A stretch of DNA of 64,000 nt from Planktothrix sp. FACHB-1365 (GCF_014697575.1 NZ_JACJSC010000031.1:1-64000), one strand, 5' to 3'; positions 35,845-46,065 are shown, numbered from the stretch's first letter. A program made the numbers and translations. Notes: generated by a model from the letters alone, not told the origin.

Positions 35845-36000
35845 TATAGCAAGTCTAAATGAATTGTACACTCATCATGATATCAAGATTATTAACCCTA
35901 AAAAATGGACACAAATTCGGTGTGTAGGGGCGAGGCGCGCCTCGCCCCTAGGATTATTCGGATTTCCAGCTATTTGTACAAATGATTTAGACTTGCTATA
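35845..36000. repeat. MITE with 26-bp terminal inverted repeats and central perfect palindrome
   Basis: TATAGCAAGTCTAAATG... at 35845-35870 is inverted at 35975-36000 with two mismatches. The centre holds a perfect 26-bp palindrome at 35925-35950 of the form TAGGGGCGAGGCG|CGCCTCGCCCCTA. No coding capacity. It lies between the hemW stop and the Rieske gene start. The terminal-repeat architecture supports a miniature transposable element. Confidence 0.75.
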
Positions 36001-36021
36001 GAGAAGAGGATTAAACCTCAA

Positions 36022-37290
36022 CTACAGTTCGCTTAATCCGGCGAATACTGTTGATAGAATTTGATTGGATACTAAGAAACCATCGGGGTCAGTTAATCGG
36101 ATTAAGCCTTGATTAAAGTTAGGTTGAATTAAATTCTGATTAATATCTAAAAATTGAACTAAACCTTCTTGATAAAAAGGCATTAATAGTGTTATAATAT
36201 TGTGTAGTGTATCTGTTCCGAATTGTTGGGATAATGCTTCTAAATTAATGCCTTCTGATAACCGTAATCCTAACATTAAGGTTTCTAATAATTGTTCTTG
36301 AGTTGTATTCACAAATTCACTCATATCATCAGAATGATCCCCTTTCACCCAAGCATAATATTCTAGGCGTTTTCGAGGTCTTGTTAAACGATAACCTTGA
36401 AGATAACTCGCCGCACCCATGCCAAACCCATAATAGGATTGTTTTTTCCAATACACTAAATTATGCTGACATTGAAAACCCGGTTTGGCATAGTTTGAAA
36501 TTTCATAATGTTCGTATCCTGCTTGTGTTAATAATTGTTGAGCTAAACGATACATTTGAGTTGTAGCTTCTTCAGAAGGTAAAGGAAATTCACCCGGAGT
36601 ATAATAGCGGGAAAAAGGCGTTTTATCTTCGACAATTAAATCATAAATCGAAACATGATTAGGGTTAATTTGTAATAGTTTTTTTAGAGACAATTCCCAA
36701 TCTTTGAGGGTTTGTTCAGGTAAACCAGAAATTAAATCTAAACTCCAGTTTTGAATTCCTACTTTTTCAATAATATTAATCGCGGTAAAAACTTCCTCAA
36801 CGGTATGCGATCGCCCTGCTAATTGTAATAATTTATCTTGAAAGGCTTGAACCCCTAAACTCACCCGATTGATTCCTAGATTCACAAAACCCTGTAATTT
36901 TTCTCGATCAAAGGTTCCGGGGTCAACTTCCATGGAAATTTCTGCATTTTTAGCAATACCCAATTTTTGATCAACGGTGTTTAAAATCCTCTGAAGCTGA
37001 TGAACAGATAATAACGAAGGAGTTCCCCCTCCCAAAAAAATTGTATTTAAGTTAGAAGCTGGAACAATTACAGATTCTTGATCAATTTCTTGACATAAAA
37101 TATCGACATAATCTTGAATCATTGTAGAATTATCCCCGTGTTTGCGATCGCCCACAACCGCAACAGCAAAATCACAGTAAAAACAACGGCGACGACAAAA
37201 AGGAATATGTAAATAGGCAGATTTGGGCGGTTCTAAATCTTGAAATGATACCGGAGGCTGAATTTTGTTAACAAGAGGATTAGCATTCAT
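36022..37290 (-). CDS. hemW: HemW-type radical SAM protein (heme chaperone)
   Basis: A 422-residue radical SAM protein with the cluster motif CRRRCFYC and YLHIPFC before it. The HemW region includes GINRVSLGVQAF and DLISGLPEQT. It is homologous to oxygen-independent coproporphyrinogen III oxidase but belongs to the HemW branch, a heme-binding chaperone for respiratory enzymes. Distinguishing HemN from HemW by eye rests on the length, the CxxxCxxC motif without an extra Cys, and the conserved YWKKQSYYGFG stretch. Confidence 0.87.
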   Translation of the reverse strand: MNANPLVNKIQPPVSFQDLEPPKSAYLHIPFCRRRCFYCDFAVAVVGDRKHGDNSTMIQDYVDILCQEIDQESVIVPASNLNTIFLGGGTPSLLSVHQLQRILNTVDQKLGIAKNAEISMEVDPGTFDREKLQGFVNLGINRVSLGVQAFQDKLLQLAGRSHTVEEVFTAINIIEKVGIQNWSLDLISGLPEQTLKDWELSLKKLLQINPNHVSIYDLIVEDKTPFSRYYTPGEFPLPSEEATTQMYRLAQQLLTQAGYEHYEISNYAKPGFQCQHNLVYWKKQSYYGFGMGAASYLQGYRLTRPRKRLEYYAWVKGDHSDDMSEFVNTTQEQLLETLMLGLRLSEGINLEALSQQFGTDTLHNIITLLMPFYQEGLVQFLDINQNLIQPNFNQGLIRLTDPDGFLVSNQILSTVFAGLSEL

Positions 37291-37577
37291 GGAATTTTAT
37301 CAACATTTGTATCTTCAATTCTAAATTGTTTGTAAAGAAATTAGAAGTTTGATTAGGTATGAAACAGTAAACCTTGAACCCATCAAGATGTAGAGAGTAT
37401 AGGTACAAGCGGGTTTAGAGTGATCTCGAATGCCAAACTTAAGGGAGGATGGATAGATGCAGTCGGTTTTCCCTAACACTTGAATACAGATCAGGTTTCC
37501 GACAGAAGATATAATAGTACCCAAACCTGCGGATATCCTCAACAGGATTTCCAACCCACTTCCATCGGCTTAAAATC

Positions 37578-38657
37578 ATGCTAGATGCAATCATTATTAT
37601 TTTATTCATAATAGCTGGTGCTGGAACGGGCTTCTACGGCATTGAATTGCTTCCGAAACCTGTACTCGATCAAGTCACCAATATCGAAGGACTGCGATCC
37701 GTTACAGGTGCATTTACCGCCTTAATCGGAGGCGTGATGGGTTTAGTGGTGCAAACCACCTATCGCCGTTTAGAAGAACAAATTCGTCAGATGCCACTGG
37801 ATGTTTTAATCACCCGTGCGATTGGTTTAGTGATTGGATTATTAGTGGCTAATTTAATGTTAGCGCCTTTATTTTTACTGCCTATTCCCCGTGAAGTTGG
37901 GTTTATTAAACCCTTGTTAGCGGTGTTATGCAGTGTCATGTTTGGATTTACTGGGGTTAATTTAGCGGATACTCACGGACGAGCATTTTTCAGAATTATT
38001 AATCCCAATAGTTTAGAATCAATGTTGTTGGCAGAAGGAACCCTAAAACCTGCCTATACAAAAGTCATTGATACAAGCTGTATTATTGATGGCCGGATTG
38101 AAAGTTTGTTAGAAACGGGTTTCATTGAAGGGCAAATTTTAGTTCCTCAGTTTATTTTACAGGAATTACAATTAGTAGCCGATGCTTCTAATGATCAAAA
38201 ACGAATCAGGGGACGGCGAGGATTAGATATTCTCAACCGTCTGCGGGAAGACTATCCTGATCAAATTTCCATTCATCCGGCTGATTATGAAGAACCTCAA
38301 ACAGTGGATGCAAAATTAGTGAGATTTGCTCAAGAAATTAACGGCACGCTGTTAACGAATGATTACAATTTATCCAAAGTCGCAACGGTACAGCAAGTTC
38401 CAGTTCTGAATATTAATGATTTAGCTCAAGCCATTCGTCCCTCCTATTTACCAGGGGATATTATTGAGTTAAAAATTAGAAAAGAAGGAAAAGAACCTTC
38501 TCAAGGAATTGGCTATTTAGATGATGGCACAATGGTTGTCGTGGAAGATGGAAGTGAATATGTCGGAGATCAGGTGCGCGTTATTGTGACCAGTTCTCTA
38601 CAAACTTCCGCAGGTCGAATGATTTTTGCTCGTCCAGAACATTCGGTTTTAGCTTAA
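37578..38657 (+). CDS. PIN-TRAM domain membrane protein (YacL-type)
   Basis: A 359-residue protein. The first 125 residues hold four hydrophobic segments. A PIN nuclease domain follows (VIDTSCIIDGRI, then LVPQFILQELQ and a late acidic LLTNDYNLSKVA), and a TRAM RNA-binding domain closes the protein (about residues 290-350). The PIN acidic residues are intact, so an RNase activity is plausible. Homologues are widespread as YacL-type proteins of unknown physiological role. Confidence 0.88.
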   Translation: MLDAIIIILFIIAGAGTGFYGIELLPKPVLDQVTNIEGLRSVTGAFTALIGGVMGLVVQTTYRRLEEQIRQMPLDVLITRAIGLVIGLLVANLMLAPLFLLPIPREVGFIKPLLAVLCSVMFGFTGVNLADTHGRAFFRIINPNSLESMLLAEGTLKPAYTKVIDTSCIIDGRIESLLETGFIEGQILVPQFILQELQLVADASNDQKRIRGRRGLDILNRLREDYPDQISIHPADYEEPQTVDAKLVRFAQEINGTLLTNDYNLSKVATVQQVPVLNINDLAQAIRPSYLPGDIIELKIRKEGKEPSQGIGYLDDGTMVVVEDGSEYVGDQVRVIVTSSLQTSAGRMIFARPEHSVLA

Positions 38658-38800
38658 ATTACCAAATTCAGCCCTAAAATAAAACCTGGTTTCTCTCAAA
38701 AATCTTAAAAATAAGATTTAATGGGGATAGAGAGACTGGGTTTTTAGCTGATCATAAGCTATTTATTGATCAGCCAATTCACAAAATCCAGGGAGGATTT

Positions 38801-41116
38801 ATGGCAGAAGAACTAACAGATTGTTCCTATAACCCAGAAAGCCCGTGTCAAAAGCTAAAGATTCAAGTTCAACAATTAAAATTACAACTGTACGAAGAAC
38901 AACAAAACTGCAAACAGTTAGAAAACCGACTCCGAAGTCAAGAAAAATATCGAGAAATTGTAGAAACGCAAACCGAATTAATTTGTCGATTTCTACCGGA
39001 TGGAACAATTACTTTTATTAATTTAGCCTTTAGTCGTTATTTTAATCAATCTTTTCAGGAATTAATAGGAAAAACGATTTATTCCTTAATTCCCCCAGTC
39101 GAACATCAACCCTTAAAAACTTACCTCCAAAGTTTATCTCTCCAAGCTTCAGTCGGTACTTACAAACACCCTATTATTCTATCTTCTGGAGAAGTTCGTT
39201 GGCAACAATGGATTCATCAAGCTTTCTTTAATCAACAGGGTGAGACAATTGAATATCAGGCGGTTGGACGAGATTTGACTGAATGTAAACCCGTAGAGGA
39301 AGAATTAGAATTTGCTAAAGAACGATTTGAAGTAGCGATTACTGCTTCTAATGATGGATTTTGGGATTGGGATTGGGTAACGGGAGAAATTTATTTTTCG
39401 CCCCGGTGGAAAGAAATGATTGGGTATAAAGATGAAGAATTACCGAATCTTTTATCCTCTTGGAAAAAAGTGATTTTCTCCGAAGATCGGATCGCAGCTT
39501 TAAAACGAATTGAAGACTACAATAGTGGAAAAATTGATCGATTTTTAGCAACACAACGATTTTATCATAAAAACGGATCAACGGTTTATATTCTCAGTCG
39601 TGCGATTCATTTTAAAGATGATCAAGGGCGTGTGATTCGGATGGTTGGGGCGCATACTGATATTACAGAATTAGTTAATGCTCAAGAAGAGTTGAAACAA
39701 AAAACAGAAATTTTACAAATGATTATTGATCATATTCCGATTATGTTAGCCTTTTATAATTCTCAAGGTGAAATCAAATTCATTAATCGAGAATTAGAGC
39801 AAGTTTTAGGATGGTCTTTTGAGGAAATTCAACAGATGAATCTCCTAAAAGCTTGTTATCCTGATCCAGAATATTGTCAGGAAGTTATCGATTTTATGTT
39901 AAGTGCAACGGGCGAGTGGAAAGACGTGAAAACTCTGACTCGACAGGGGAAACTTTTAGATACAGCTTGGGCAAATATTCGGTTATCTAATGGAATGCAG
40001 ATTGGCATTGGACAGGATATTACCAAACGAAAAAAAGCCGAAGTTGCTATTAAACAACAAATTAAATGGGAACGATTAACTCGAAAAATTACAACAAAAA
40101 TTCGCCAGAGTTTAAATTTAGATGAAATTCTGCAAACAACGGTTGATGAAATTCGAGAATTATTAGATTGTGATCGCGTTGTTTGTTTAAAATTTTTGGC
40201 GAATCAAACCAGTCAAGTAATTACTGAATCTGTCGCACCGGGTTGGGTTTCTGTTTTAAATGAAACTTTCTCAAATAAGGATTTTCCTCAAGAATATTAT
40301 CAACGCTATTGTCAAGGTTATCCTCGAATTATTCCTGATATTACACAAGATCTTTTACTGCCTTGTTTAGTCGATTATTTACAAAGTTTAAGGATTAAAT
40401 CAAAGTTAATTTTTCCTATTATTGAAGATAATAATTTATGGGGATTATTAATTGTTCATCAATGTCGATATCAACGAAATTGGCAACAATCAGAAGTCAG
40501 TATTCTTCTTTCTTTAGCTTCTCAAGTCAGCATTGCGATTCAGCAATCTCAACTTTATCATCAACTAGAAGATGTTAATCAAGAATTACATCGTCTTGCT
40601 ACGATTGATGGATTAACTCAAGTTGCTAACCGTCGTTATTTTGATACCTATTTATTCTCAGAGTGGAAACGGTTAGCACGGGAACAATTGCCCTTATCTT
40701 TAATTTTATGTGATGTAGACTTTTTTAAACGTTATAACGATATGTATGGACATTTACAAGGCGATAAATGTCTAAAAAAAGTCGCTGAAATCTTAACAAA
40801 ATTAGCCAAACGTCCAGCAGATTTAGTGGCTCGTTATGGCGGGGAAGAATTTGCTATTATTTTACCCAACACAGACCAATATGGGGCGATTACTGTCGCT
40901 CAATTCATTCAAAAGGAATTCGCTCAAGTTAAAATGATTCACCCCGATTCCCCCCATCGTTATATAACTTTGAGTCAAGGGATAACCACTTGTATTCCTC
41001 TTCCTAATACTCATTTTGATCGGTTGATTCAAAGGGCAGATGACGCACTTTATGAAGCTAAAGCAAAAGGGCGAAATCAAGCTATTTTTTATCAAACGGA
41101 ATTAATCACAAACTGA
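38801..41116 (+). CDS. Multi-PAS/GAF diguanylate cyclase
   Basis: A 771-residue signalling protein. It has an N-terminal coiled coil (about 18-50), three PAS/PAC units (about 50-160, 170-293, 300-410), a GAF domain (about 430-590) and a C-terminal GGDEF domain. The catalytic motif is GGEEF (in ARYGGEEFAII). An intact product-inhibition I-site RxxD (RPAD) lies five residues before it. It should make cyclic di-GMP and be inhibited by the product. There is no membrane segment, so it is probably a cytoplasmic sensor. The 3' end overlaps the convergent PhoD-like gene by 25 bases. Confidence 0.93.
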   Translation: MAEELTDCSYNPESPCQKLKIQVQQLKLQLYEEQQNCKQLENRLRSQEKYREIVETQTELICRFLPDGTITFINLAFSRYFNQSFQELIGKTIYSLIPPVEHQPLKTYLQSLSLQASVGTYKHPIILSSGEVRWQQWIHQAFFNQQGETIEYQAVGRDLTECKPVEEELEFAKERFEVAITASNDGFWDWDWVTGEIYFSPRWKEMIGYKDEELPNLLSSWKKVIFSEDRIAALKRIEDYNSGKIDRFLATQRFYHKNGSTVYILSRAIHFKDDQGRVIRMVGAHTDITELVNAQEELKQKTEILQMIIDHIPIMLAFYNSQGEIKFINRELEQVLGWSFEEIQQMNLLKACYPDPEYCQEVIDFMLSATGEWKDVKTLTRQGKLLDTAWANIRLSNGMQIGIGQDITKRKKAEVAIKQQIKWERLTRKITTKIRQSLNLDEILQTTVDEIRELLDCDRVVCLKFLANQTSQVITESVAPGWVSVLNETFSNKDFPQEYYQRYCQGYPRIIPDITQDLLLPCLVDYLQSLRIKSKLIFPIIEDNNLWGLLIVHQCRYQRNWQQSEVSILLSLASQVSIAIQQSQLYHQLEDVNQELHRLATIDGLTQVANRRYFDTYLFSEWKRLAREQLPLSLILCDVDFFKRYNDMYGHLQGDKCLKKVAEILTKLAKRPADLVARYGGEEFAIILPNTDQYGAITVAQFIQKEFAQVKMIHPDSPHRYITLSQGITTCIPLPNTHFDRLIQRADDALYEAKAKGRNQAIFYQTELITN

Positions 41117-43287
41117 CTAATGACTTCTGGCTGACGATTAATAATATTAGCAGGACTTGTTTTAATATCGGTTTCGGTATAAGGTTCAATTCCGTAGACG
41201 TTGACTTGTAACTGTTGGGTTTGTTCATCTACCACAAATTCTGTCCAGCCAAAATTATGCACTGCAAAATAAGACCCTTGCATTAACTCAGCTTTTCCTT
41301 GAGTTTCATCTAAACCAATCGGATTATTATATCCCAATTGATTTAATTGATTATTAAGAATATTTTGAACCAATTGATCTTTACTAGAAGCCGTGTCTAA
41401 AGTTTGATAAAAATCCTTTGTCTCTTGAGTAATGGTATCAATTGAACTCAAGTTAATCATTTCTGAACCAAAAGTTGCGGGAATCAACTCCTCCCCTAAA
41501 TTCAATTGCTGACCTATAGGCCCTACGGTAATTTCAATCGCATCGGTTTGAATTTGAGGTTGATCAAAACTTAATTGATAGGTTAACTCATTAACAATGG
41601 TTCCATCTGCACCGCCTGAGACAAATATCACATTCTGAATATTATTTTGATCAATAAATTGTAATAAATCCGTGCGTTCCGCCGCATAACCTTCCCAACG
41701 GTCAGCCGACTCAAACAGTCCTAAATTTTGCATGGGAACCGGAGAAAAAATAAATTTCCAAGTGACTCCGGCGTTTTGGGCATCTAATAAATTAGTCTTT
41801 AAATCTTGTAACTGAACTTTACCTAATAACGTCCGGTTGGGGTCAAAAGAAGACGCTAAAAATTGATTAATTTGACTGTCTAAAGCCGGGTCAGGAACTT
41901 GAGTTAAAGGTGCATCTCGAAAGGAACGGGCATCTAAAACAAATAACGCTCCATCCTGACCAAAAGGTTGAAATCGATAGAGTTTTTGTTGATTAGCCGT
42001 GCGTGGATCTCCGGTTTCTCCATACACTTGATTTCCCACAGGATTATAGTCTTTCCAAGCTTCTAAACCGATATTAAATTGATTGGTATCATTAATAAAT
42101 TGTCCTTCATTTCCAAAAAAGAATTGTTGAGGAGATAAGGCAGGATTTTCACCTCCCGCAAAATTCTGAATTAAATTTTGATCATTCCAAGTCCCATATA
42201 AAGTTGTGGAAGCTTGCAAATTTGCCCAAGGATTAAGCTCTAAACGGGGGGAAACAATTTCATTATATTTGGTTCTAAAATCTAAGGGTGTTGTTGCTTG
42301 TTGAACATCGGGTAAATCGGGGGAAATTGTATCCGCAGAAATGGTATTTCCCAATTGTACAAAAAAGTCTAAATTGCGTTCGGGAACGTTATTGACAGAC
42401 ATATAAGGCATTAATTCTCCTTGTCCGTCTGCTGTTGCTCCAAATCTTAATTCTGTTTGAATATCGAGGGGTGCTGGCGTGCGAAAATTCCCCACCGATG
42501 ATACCCCTTGAGCATTGGTAAATCGATAAAAATATTGAGTATTAGGTGCTAAATTATTGACTTCTAATTTAACAGGTTCAGTAATATCGGTGACGGTGGT
42601 ATTGAGAACACCAATAGGATTAAAAAAACTGAGATTAGTCGCATATTCTAACGTAATCGGCCCCGCCGCAGAACTCCGTGTCCAAAATACCGTTGAAGTT
42701 GCCGTTGTATCCCCCGTTGCTACTCGATTAGGTAAACTAGACCCCTCTGGGTCAATAAAGGGGGTAAACCGTCGATTTTCCGCAGCCCCAATATTAATAT
42801 AATGTTGAATTCCCGTGAGTTCATCTCGTTCAACCGCAGCCGCAGCATCGGGATTTTGAGCTAAATAATAGCTAGAATTATAGAGGGGTGTGGGGCTACG
42901 ATCTTCAAATTGTCCGAATTCAATAAAATGTTCAATTCCCGTAATATTACCTTGGGCAACGGCTTGGGCAACATCAGGATTTTCGGTTAAATAATAAGAG
43001 GTATTAAATAAAAAACTGGGGTTACGATTTTCAAATTGTCCTAGGGTAATATAATGTTGAAAACCACTAGCAAATGCTCCACTATTAACGGCTTGGGCAA
43101 CATCAGGATTTGTACTTAAATAATAAGATTCATCATAGAGGGGACTGGGTTGGCGAACTTGAAATTGACCCGACTCAATAAAGTGTTGAAATCCATTGGC
43201 AATTACCCCACTCTGAACAGCCGCAGCAACATCGGGATTTTGAGCTAAATAAAAGGATTCATTAAATAAACCATTGGCTTCTAACAT
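41092..43287 (-). CDS. PhoD-like protein with lost metal ligands and N-terminal NPDVA repeats
   Basis: A 731-residue protein. Residues 1-180 hold four repeats of about 44 residues, each with YYLxxNPDVAxAV and a later HFIxxGQFE block, seen in cyanobacterial secreted proteins. A PhoD-type N-terminal beta domain (TSTVFWTRSSAAG) and phosphodiesterase-like domain follow. At the positions where PhoD enzymes carry metal ligands, this protein has LGNTIS for LGDxIY, GTWNDQN for xWDDHE, and SGGADGT for SGDxH. Surrounding family features are kept (LDARSFRD, and DRWEGYAAER). It is likely a non-catalytic relative. No classic signal peptide is visible. The gene overlaps the convergent cyclase gene by 25 bases. 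Confidence 0.85.
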   Translation of the reverse strand: MLEANGLFNESFYLAQNPDVAAAVQSGVIANGFQHFIESGQFQVRQPSPLYDESYYLSTNPDVAQAVNSGAFASGFQHYITLGQFENRNPSFLFNTSYYLTENPDVAQAVAQGNITGIEHFIEFGQFEDRSPTPLYNSSYYLAQNPDAAAAVERDELTGIQHYINIGAAENRRFTPFIDPEGSSLPNRVATGDTTATSTVFWTRSSAAGPITLEYATNLSFFNPIGVLNTTVTDITEPVKLEVNNLAPNTQYFYRFTNAQGVSSVGNFRTPAPLDIQTELRFGATADGQGELMPYMSVNNVPERNLDFFVQLGNTISADTISPDLPDVQQATTPLDFRTKYNEIVSPRLELNPWANLQASTTLYGTWNDQNLIQNFAGGENPALSPQQFFFGNEGQFINDTNQFNIGLEAWKDYNPVGNQVYGETGDPRTANQQKLYRFQPFGQDGALFVLDARSFRDAPLTQVPDPALDSQINQFLASSFDPNRTLLGKVQLQDLKTNLLDAQNAGVTWKFIFSPVPMQNLGLFESADRWEGYAAERTDLLQFIDQNNIQNVIFVSGGADGTIVNELTYQLSFDQPQIQTDAIEITVGPIGQQLNLGEELIPATFGSEMINLSSIDTITQETKDFYQTLDTASSKDQLVQNILNNQLNQLGYNNPIGLDETQGKAELMQGSYFAVHNFGWTEFVVDEQTQQLQVNVYGIEPYTETDIKTSPANIINRQPEVISQFVINSV

Positions 43288-43386
43288 AAACGTAATTTAA
43301 TGAAATGAACTGATAACCTTTAAGGGCGAGGTCATCTCCAAAGTCCGTCAACTTCAGCCAAAAATTTCTGATTATAGCTAGGATCT

Positions 43387-43487
43387 GATCCCCCTAAATC
43401 CCCCCTTCGGCAGGCTCAGGGCATAGCCTTAAAAAGGGGGACTTTGATCTCCTGTTCCCCCCTTTACAAGGGGGGTTAGGGGGGATC
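43387..43487. repeat. Palindromic C-rich/G-rich repeat
   Basis: GATCCCCCTAAATCCCCCCTT (in parts, 43387-43407) is mirrored by AAGGGGGGTTAGGGGGGATC (43468-43487), with smaller AAAAAGGGGG and TTCCCCCCTT blocks inside. This phrase is a familiar dispersed repeat of cyanobacterial genomes. The surrounding 364-base gap (43288-43651) holds nothing else I can support. Confidence 0.6.
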
Positions 43488-43651
43488 TAAGACACTTAAA
43501 ACAATCAATGAACTTTCGGTAATCAGCCTACTTTTAGCCTTAAAGTTGACACTGATAAGTCATCTCACCCCTACATCCGAAAATGCTCATTTATGGCTAA
43601 TAGGACTCAATTTAATATCCTATAGTTCCCCAGTTTTAAAGCGGAATCTAT

Positions 43652-44584
43652 TTAAACTGATCTCGCACAAGCAATAATGGTTCGGTGACGAGGGCTATTA
43701 AAATTAATCGTAGGACGATGAAATCCTGCATCCATTATGGCTTGTTCAATATCTAATGTAAAATATTCATCTAAATAAGGTTCTGTACTTTTTAACAACG
43801 TAAAAACATAGGGGGGCATTTTCTTGAATTGTTCTGATTGCGGATTCATATCCATAATTGCCAAATGACCATTTGGACGTAATAAACGTCGTGCTTCGTG
43901 GAAAATTTCACGGGTGGGAGCTTGGGGTAATTCGTGACAAATTAAACACAGAGAAACTAAATCAAAAGAAGCACTGGGTAAACTTGTTGATTCTGCTGTC
44001 GCATGAACCCATTGGGGAGGATATTTCCAATTGGATTGTTTTTGGGTATTATAGGTAGCAACTGCTAAAAAATAAGGCGATAAATCTACACCCGTCAACT
44101 TCGCATCAGGAAAAGTTTCTTGCAAAGCTAATGTACTCATTCCCACACTGCATCCCAAATCTACAATATCTTGGGGAGGAGTCGGTAATTGAGCTTTTAA
44201 AATATCATGATAACTTTGTCGCAATTTAGCATCACCCTGGGCTCCTGCTTCTGGCCAAATTTTAGCATGAACCGCATAGGCCGCAACTTCGACTTCAACG
44301 GCGGCTTGCAAACTTAGATTTCCATCCTCATAGGCGTGGAAGGACGTAACATAATAATCGGGATATTGCAGATTGGGGTTTTCAACTTGAGATAATTCTG
44401 CATCCCAATTCCGGGCGAGTAAGGTTTCCGTCTGTTTTCGCCAAGGAACTCCCATTTTTTCAGCCCGTTTAATCATCATTTGTCGGGCTTGGTGTTTAGC
44501 AAAATTGCTGAGAGGTTTAACCGCTAAAATCCCGTTGACGAAGCGGGACATCAATTCAGGTTTGGAGGTTGTGCTGACCGTCAT
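43652..44584 (-). CDS. Class I SAM-dependent methyltransferase
   Basis: About 310 residues from the ATG at 44584. A GTG at 44647 would have its Shine-Dalgarno-like bases overlapping the start codon, so it is less likely. The SAM motif I is DIVDLGCSVGMST and motif II is KLTGVDLSPYFLAVA; motif III is SFDLVSLCLICHELPQ. The N-terminal half is helical and probably governs substrate. Members include quinone and small-molecule methyltransferases; I cannot say which. Confidence 0.82.
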   Translation of the reverse strand: MTVSTTSKPELMSRFVNGILAVKPLSNFAKHQARQMMIKRAEKMGVPWRKQTETLLARNWDAELSQVENPNLQYPDYYVTSFHAYEDGNLSLQAAVEVEVAAYAVHAKIWPEAGAQGDAKLRQSYHDILKAQLPTPPQDIVDLGCSVGMSTLALQETFPDAKLTGVDLSPYFLAVATYNTQKQSNWKYPPQWVHATAESTSLPSASFDLVSLCLICHELPQAPTREIFHEARRLLRPNGHLAIMDMNPQSEQFKKMPPYVFTLLKSTEPYLDEYFTLDIEQAIMDAGFHRPTINFNSPRHRTIIACARSV

Positions 44585-44728
44585 GATGGGTATCTGAGTA
44601 TTTACATCTATGTTTCTTAGTGTTTCACGATGGGGAATTTTTGTCACCTCTGAAGGGGAAAAAAGAAACGACAGTTCTCAACAAAACTTATAATTTTAAT
44701 CGCTAAATTTGTGCTACAGACGGGGTTT

Positions 44729-45217
44729 TTAGGTTTGTTGTGAGGAATAAACGCTTGTTAAGTCTGGTTTTTGACTCTTCATTTCTAACAGTTGATTATT
44801 CAAAACCATTGTGGTACTTGAATTATATTCAAACCCAATATGTTCATAAAATTTTTGTTGATAGGTTGTCATTAAATAAACTCGTTCAACGCGACACATT
44901 TTGGGATGACTTAATACGGTTTGGACTAATTTTCGTCCCAGTCCACTCCCTTGATAATCAGGATGAATTACTACATCCCAAATATTCGCGCGATAAATGC
45001 CATCAGAAGTTGCTCTTGCAAACCCAATCATTTGCTCATAATCCCATACTGTAACAACAGGTTCACTATTACTAATGGCAATTTTTAAATCTTCTTGGCT
45101 TCGATCTTTTGCCCAAAATGCAGCGAGTTGAAATAGAGCTTGAAGCTGGTTTAAATCAATGTTAGTACGAGAATCATTAAATAAGATATGATGGTGATCC
45201 GGTGAAACAGCTTTCAT
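44729..45217 (-). CDS. GNAT-family N-acetyltransferase
   Basis: A 162-residue protein with the acetyl-CoA-binding motif A, WDVVIHPDYQGSGLGRKLVQTVL, near residues 78-100. The N-terminal part contains MKAVSPDHHHILFND and is not diagnostic. The substrate is unknown. It lies between two unrelated neighbours and has its own upstream region of about 500 bases. Confidence 0.87.
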   Translation of the reverse strand: MKAVSPDHHHILFNDSRTNIDLNQLQALFQLAAFWAKDRSQEDLKIAISNSEPVVTVWDYEQMIGFARATSDGIYRANIWDVVIHPDYQGSGLGRKLVQTVLSHPKMCRVERVYLMTTYQQKFYEHIGFEYNSSTTMVLNNQLLEMKSQKPDLTSVYSSQQT

Positions 45218-45681
45218 AGAAAATAATCCTTTAAATGATTTTCAGCAACCGATAACCACTGATAACTGTTAAGAAACTGATGAATTTTAACTCAAGATTA
45301 GCACGTTAAAGCAGATCCAGTTTAATCTACTGAAACCAGGTGCTATGGAACAGATCAAAGTTCATTGATTGTGTGGCGAATTTAACAATATTCAAAAAAA
45401 TACGCCTCTTTTCCAGATGGTAACTGGACTGATATTGAGTGTTTTTCTTGAAATAAATCCTATAACATAGGGATAGAATAATCAAGAGTTTAGGATAAAA
45501 TATGAGCGTTTAATGACATTTGCAGCCAGACGGTGAGATTTTCCCTAGAACACTCTCAGAAATTCTGTAATTTCAGTAACTAATTGCCTGATTTCACCTG
45601 TTTTTTCACCCTTAAATAAAGGGGTGCGTGCGCTGTACTTACGCACCCTACAAGGGTTGAATCATGCTAAATTTTTTTAAT
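45218..45681. other. Intergenic region with a GGGTGCGT hairpin
   Basis: About 460 bases between the GNAT start and the rpmA terminator. The only clear structure is a stem GGGTGCGT (45622-45629) with ACGCACCC (45641-45648), likely a dispersed hairpin repeat. No gene or RNA gene was recognised. Confidence 0.45.
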
Positions 45682-45704
45682 AAAAAACGGGCTATTTTAG
45701 CCCG
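45682..45704 (-). terminator. Rho-independent terminator of rpmA
   Basis: CGGGCT (45688-45693) pairs with AGCCCG (45699-45704). On the minus strand it is followed by a run of T (45687-45682). It ends the rplU-rpmA transcript. Confidence 0.87.
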
Positions 45705-45726
45705 CTTTAACAAGAGATAAAATTAA

Positions 45727-46011
45727 TTAAGCTTCAACTGCTGCGGGTTCAGCTTGAGGAACAGCGTAAACACTAATTTTTTGGCGAGTTTTACCTTTAC
45801 GTTCAAAACAAACAACCCCATCAATTTTGGCGAATAAGGTATCATCGCTACCGATACCCACATTGTTACCGGGGTGGAATTTGCAACCCCGTTGACGAAC
45901 TAAAATATTACCCGCGCGAACAACTTGACCGCCATAACGCTTGACACCCAAGCGCTGGGCGTTAGAGTCACGACCGTTACGAGTGCTACCCGTCCCTTTC
46001 TTATGAGCCAT
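45727..46011 (-). CDS. rpmA: Ribosomal protein L27
   Basis: A 94-residue basic protein that begins [20 protein letters not shown] and contains [13 protein letters not shown] and [10 protein letters not shown], the L27 signature. The N-terminal tail reaches the peptidyl-transferase centre. It lies 54 bases downstream of rplU on the minus strand, the standard rplU-rpmA pair, and ends with a strong terminator. Confidence 0.97.
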   Translation of the reverse strand: MAHKKGTGSTRNGRDSNAQRLGVKRYGGQVVRAGNILVRQRGCKFHPGNNVGIGSDDTLFAKIDGVVCFERKGKTRQKISVYAVPQAEPAAVEA

Positions 46012-46065
46012 TGTATTCTCCCAATGAAATAATCAGTATGTTAGATAGTCTGACGCAATGTGGTG

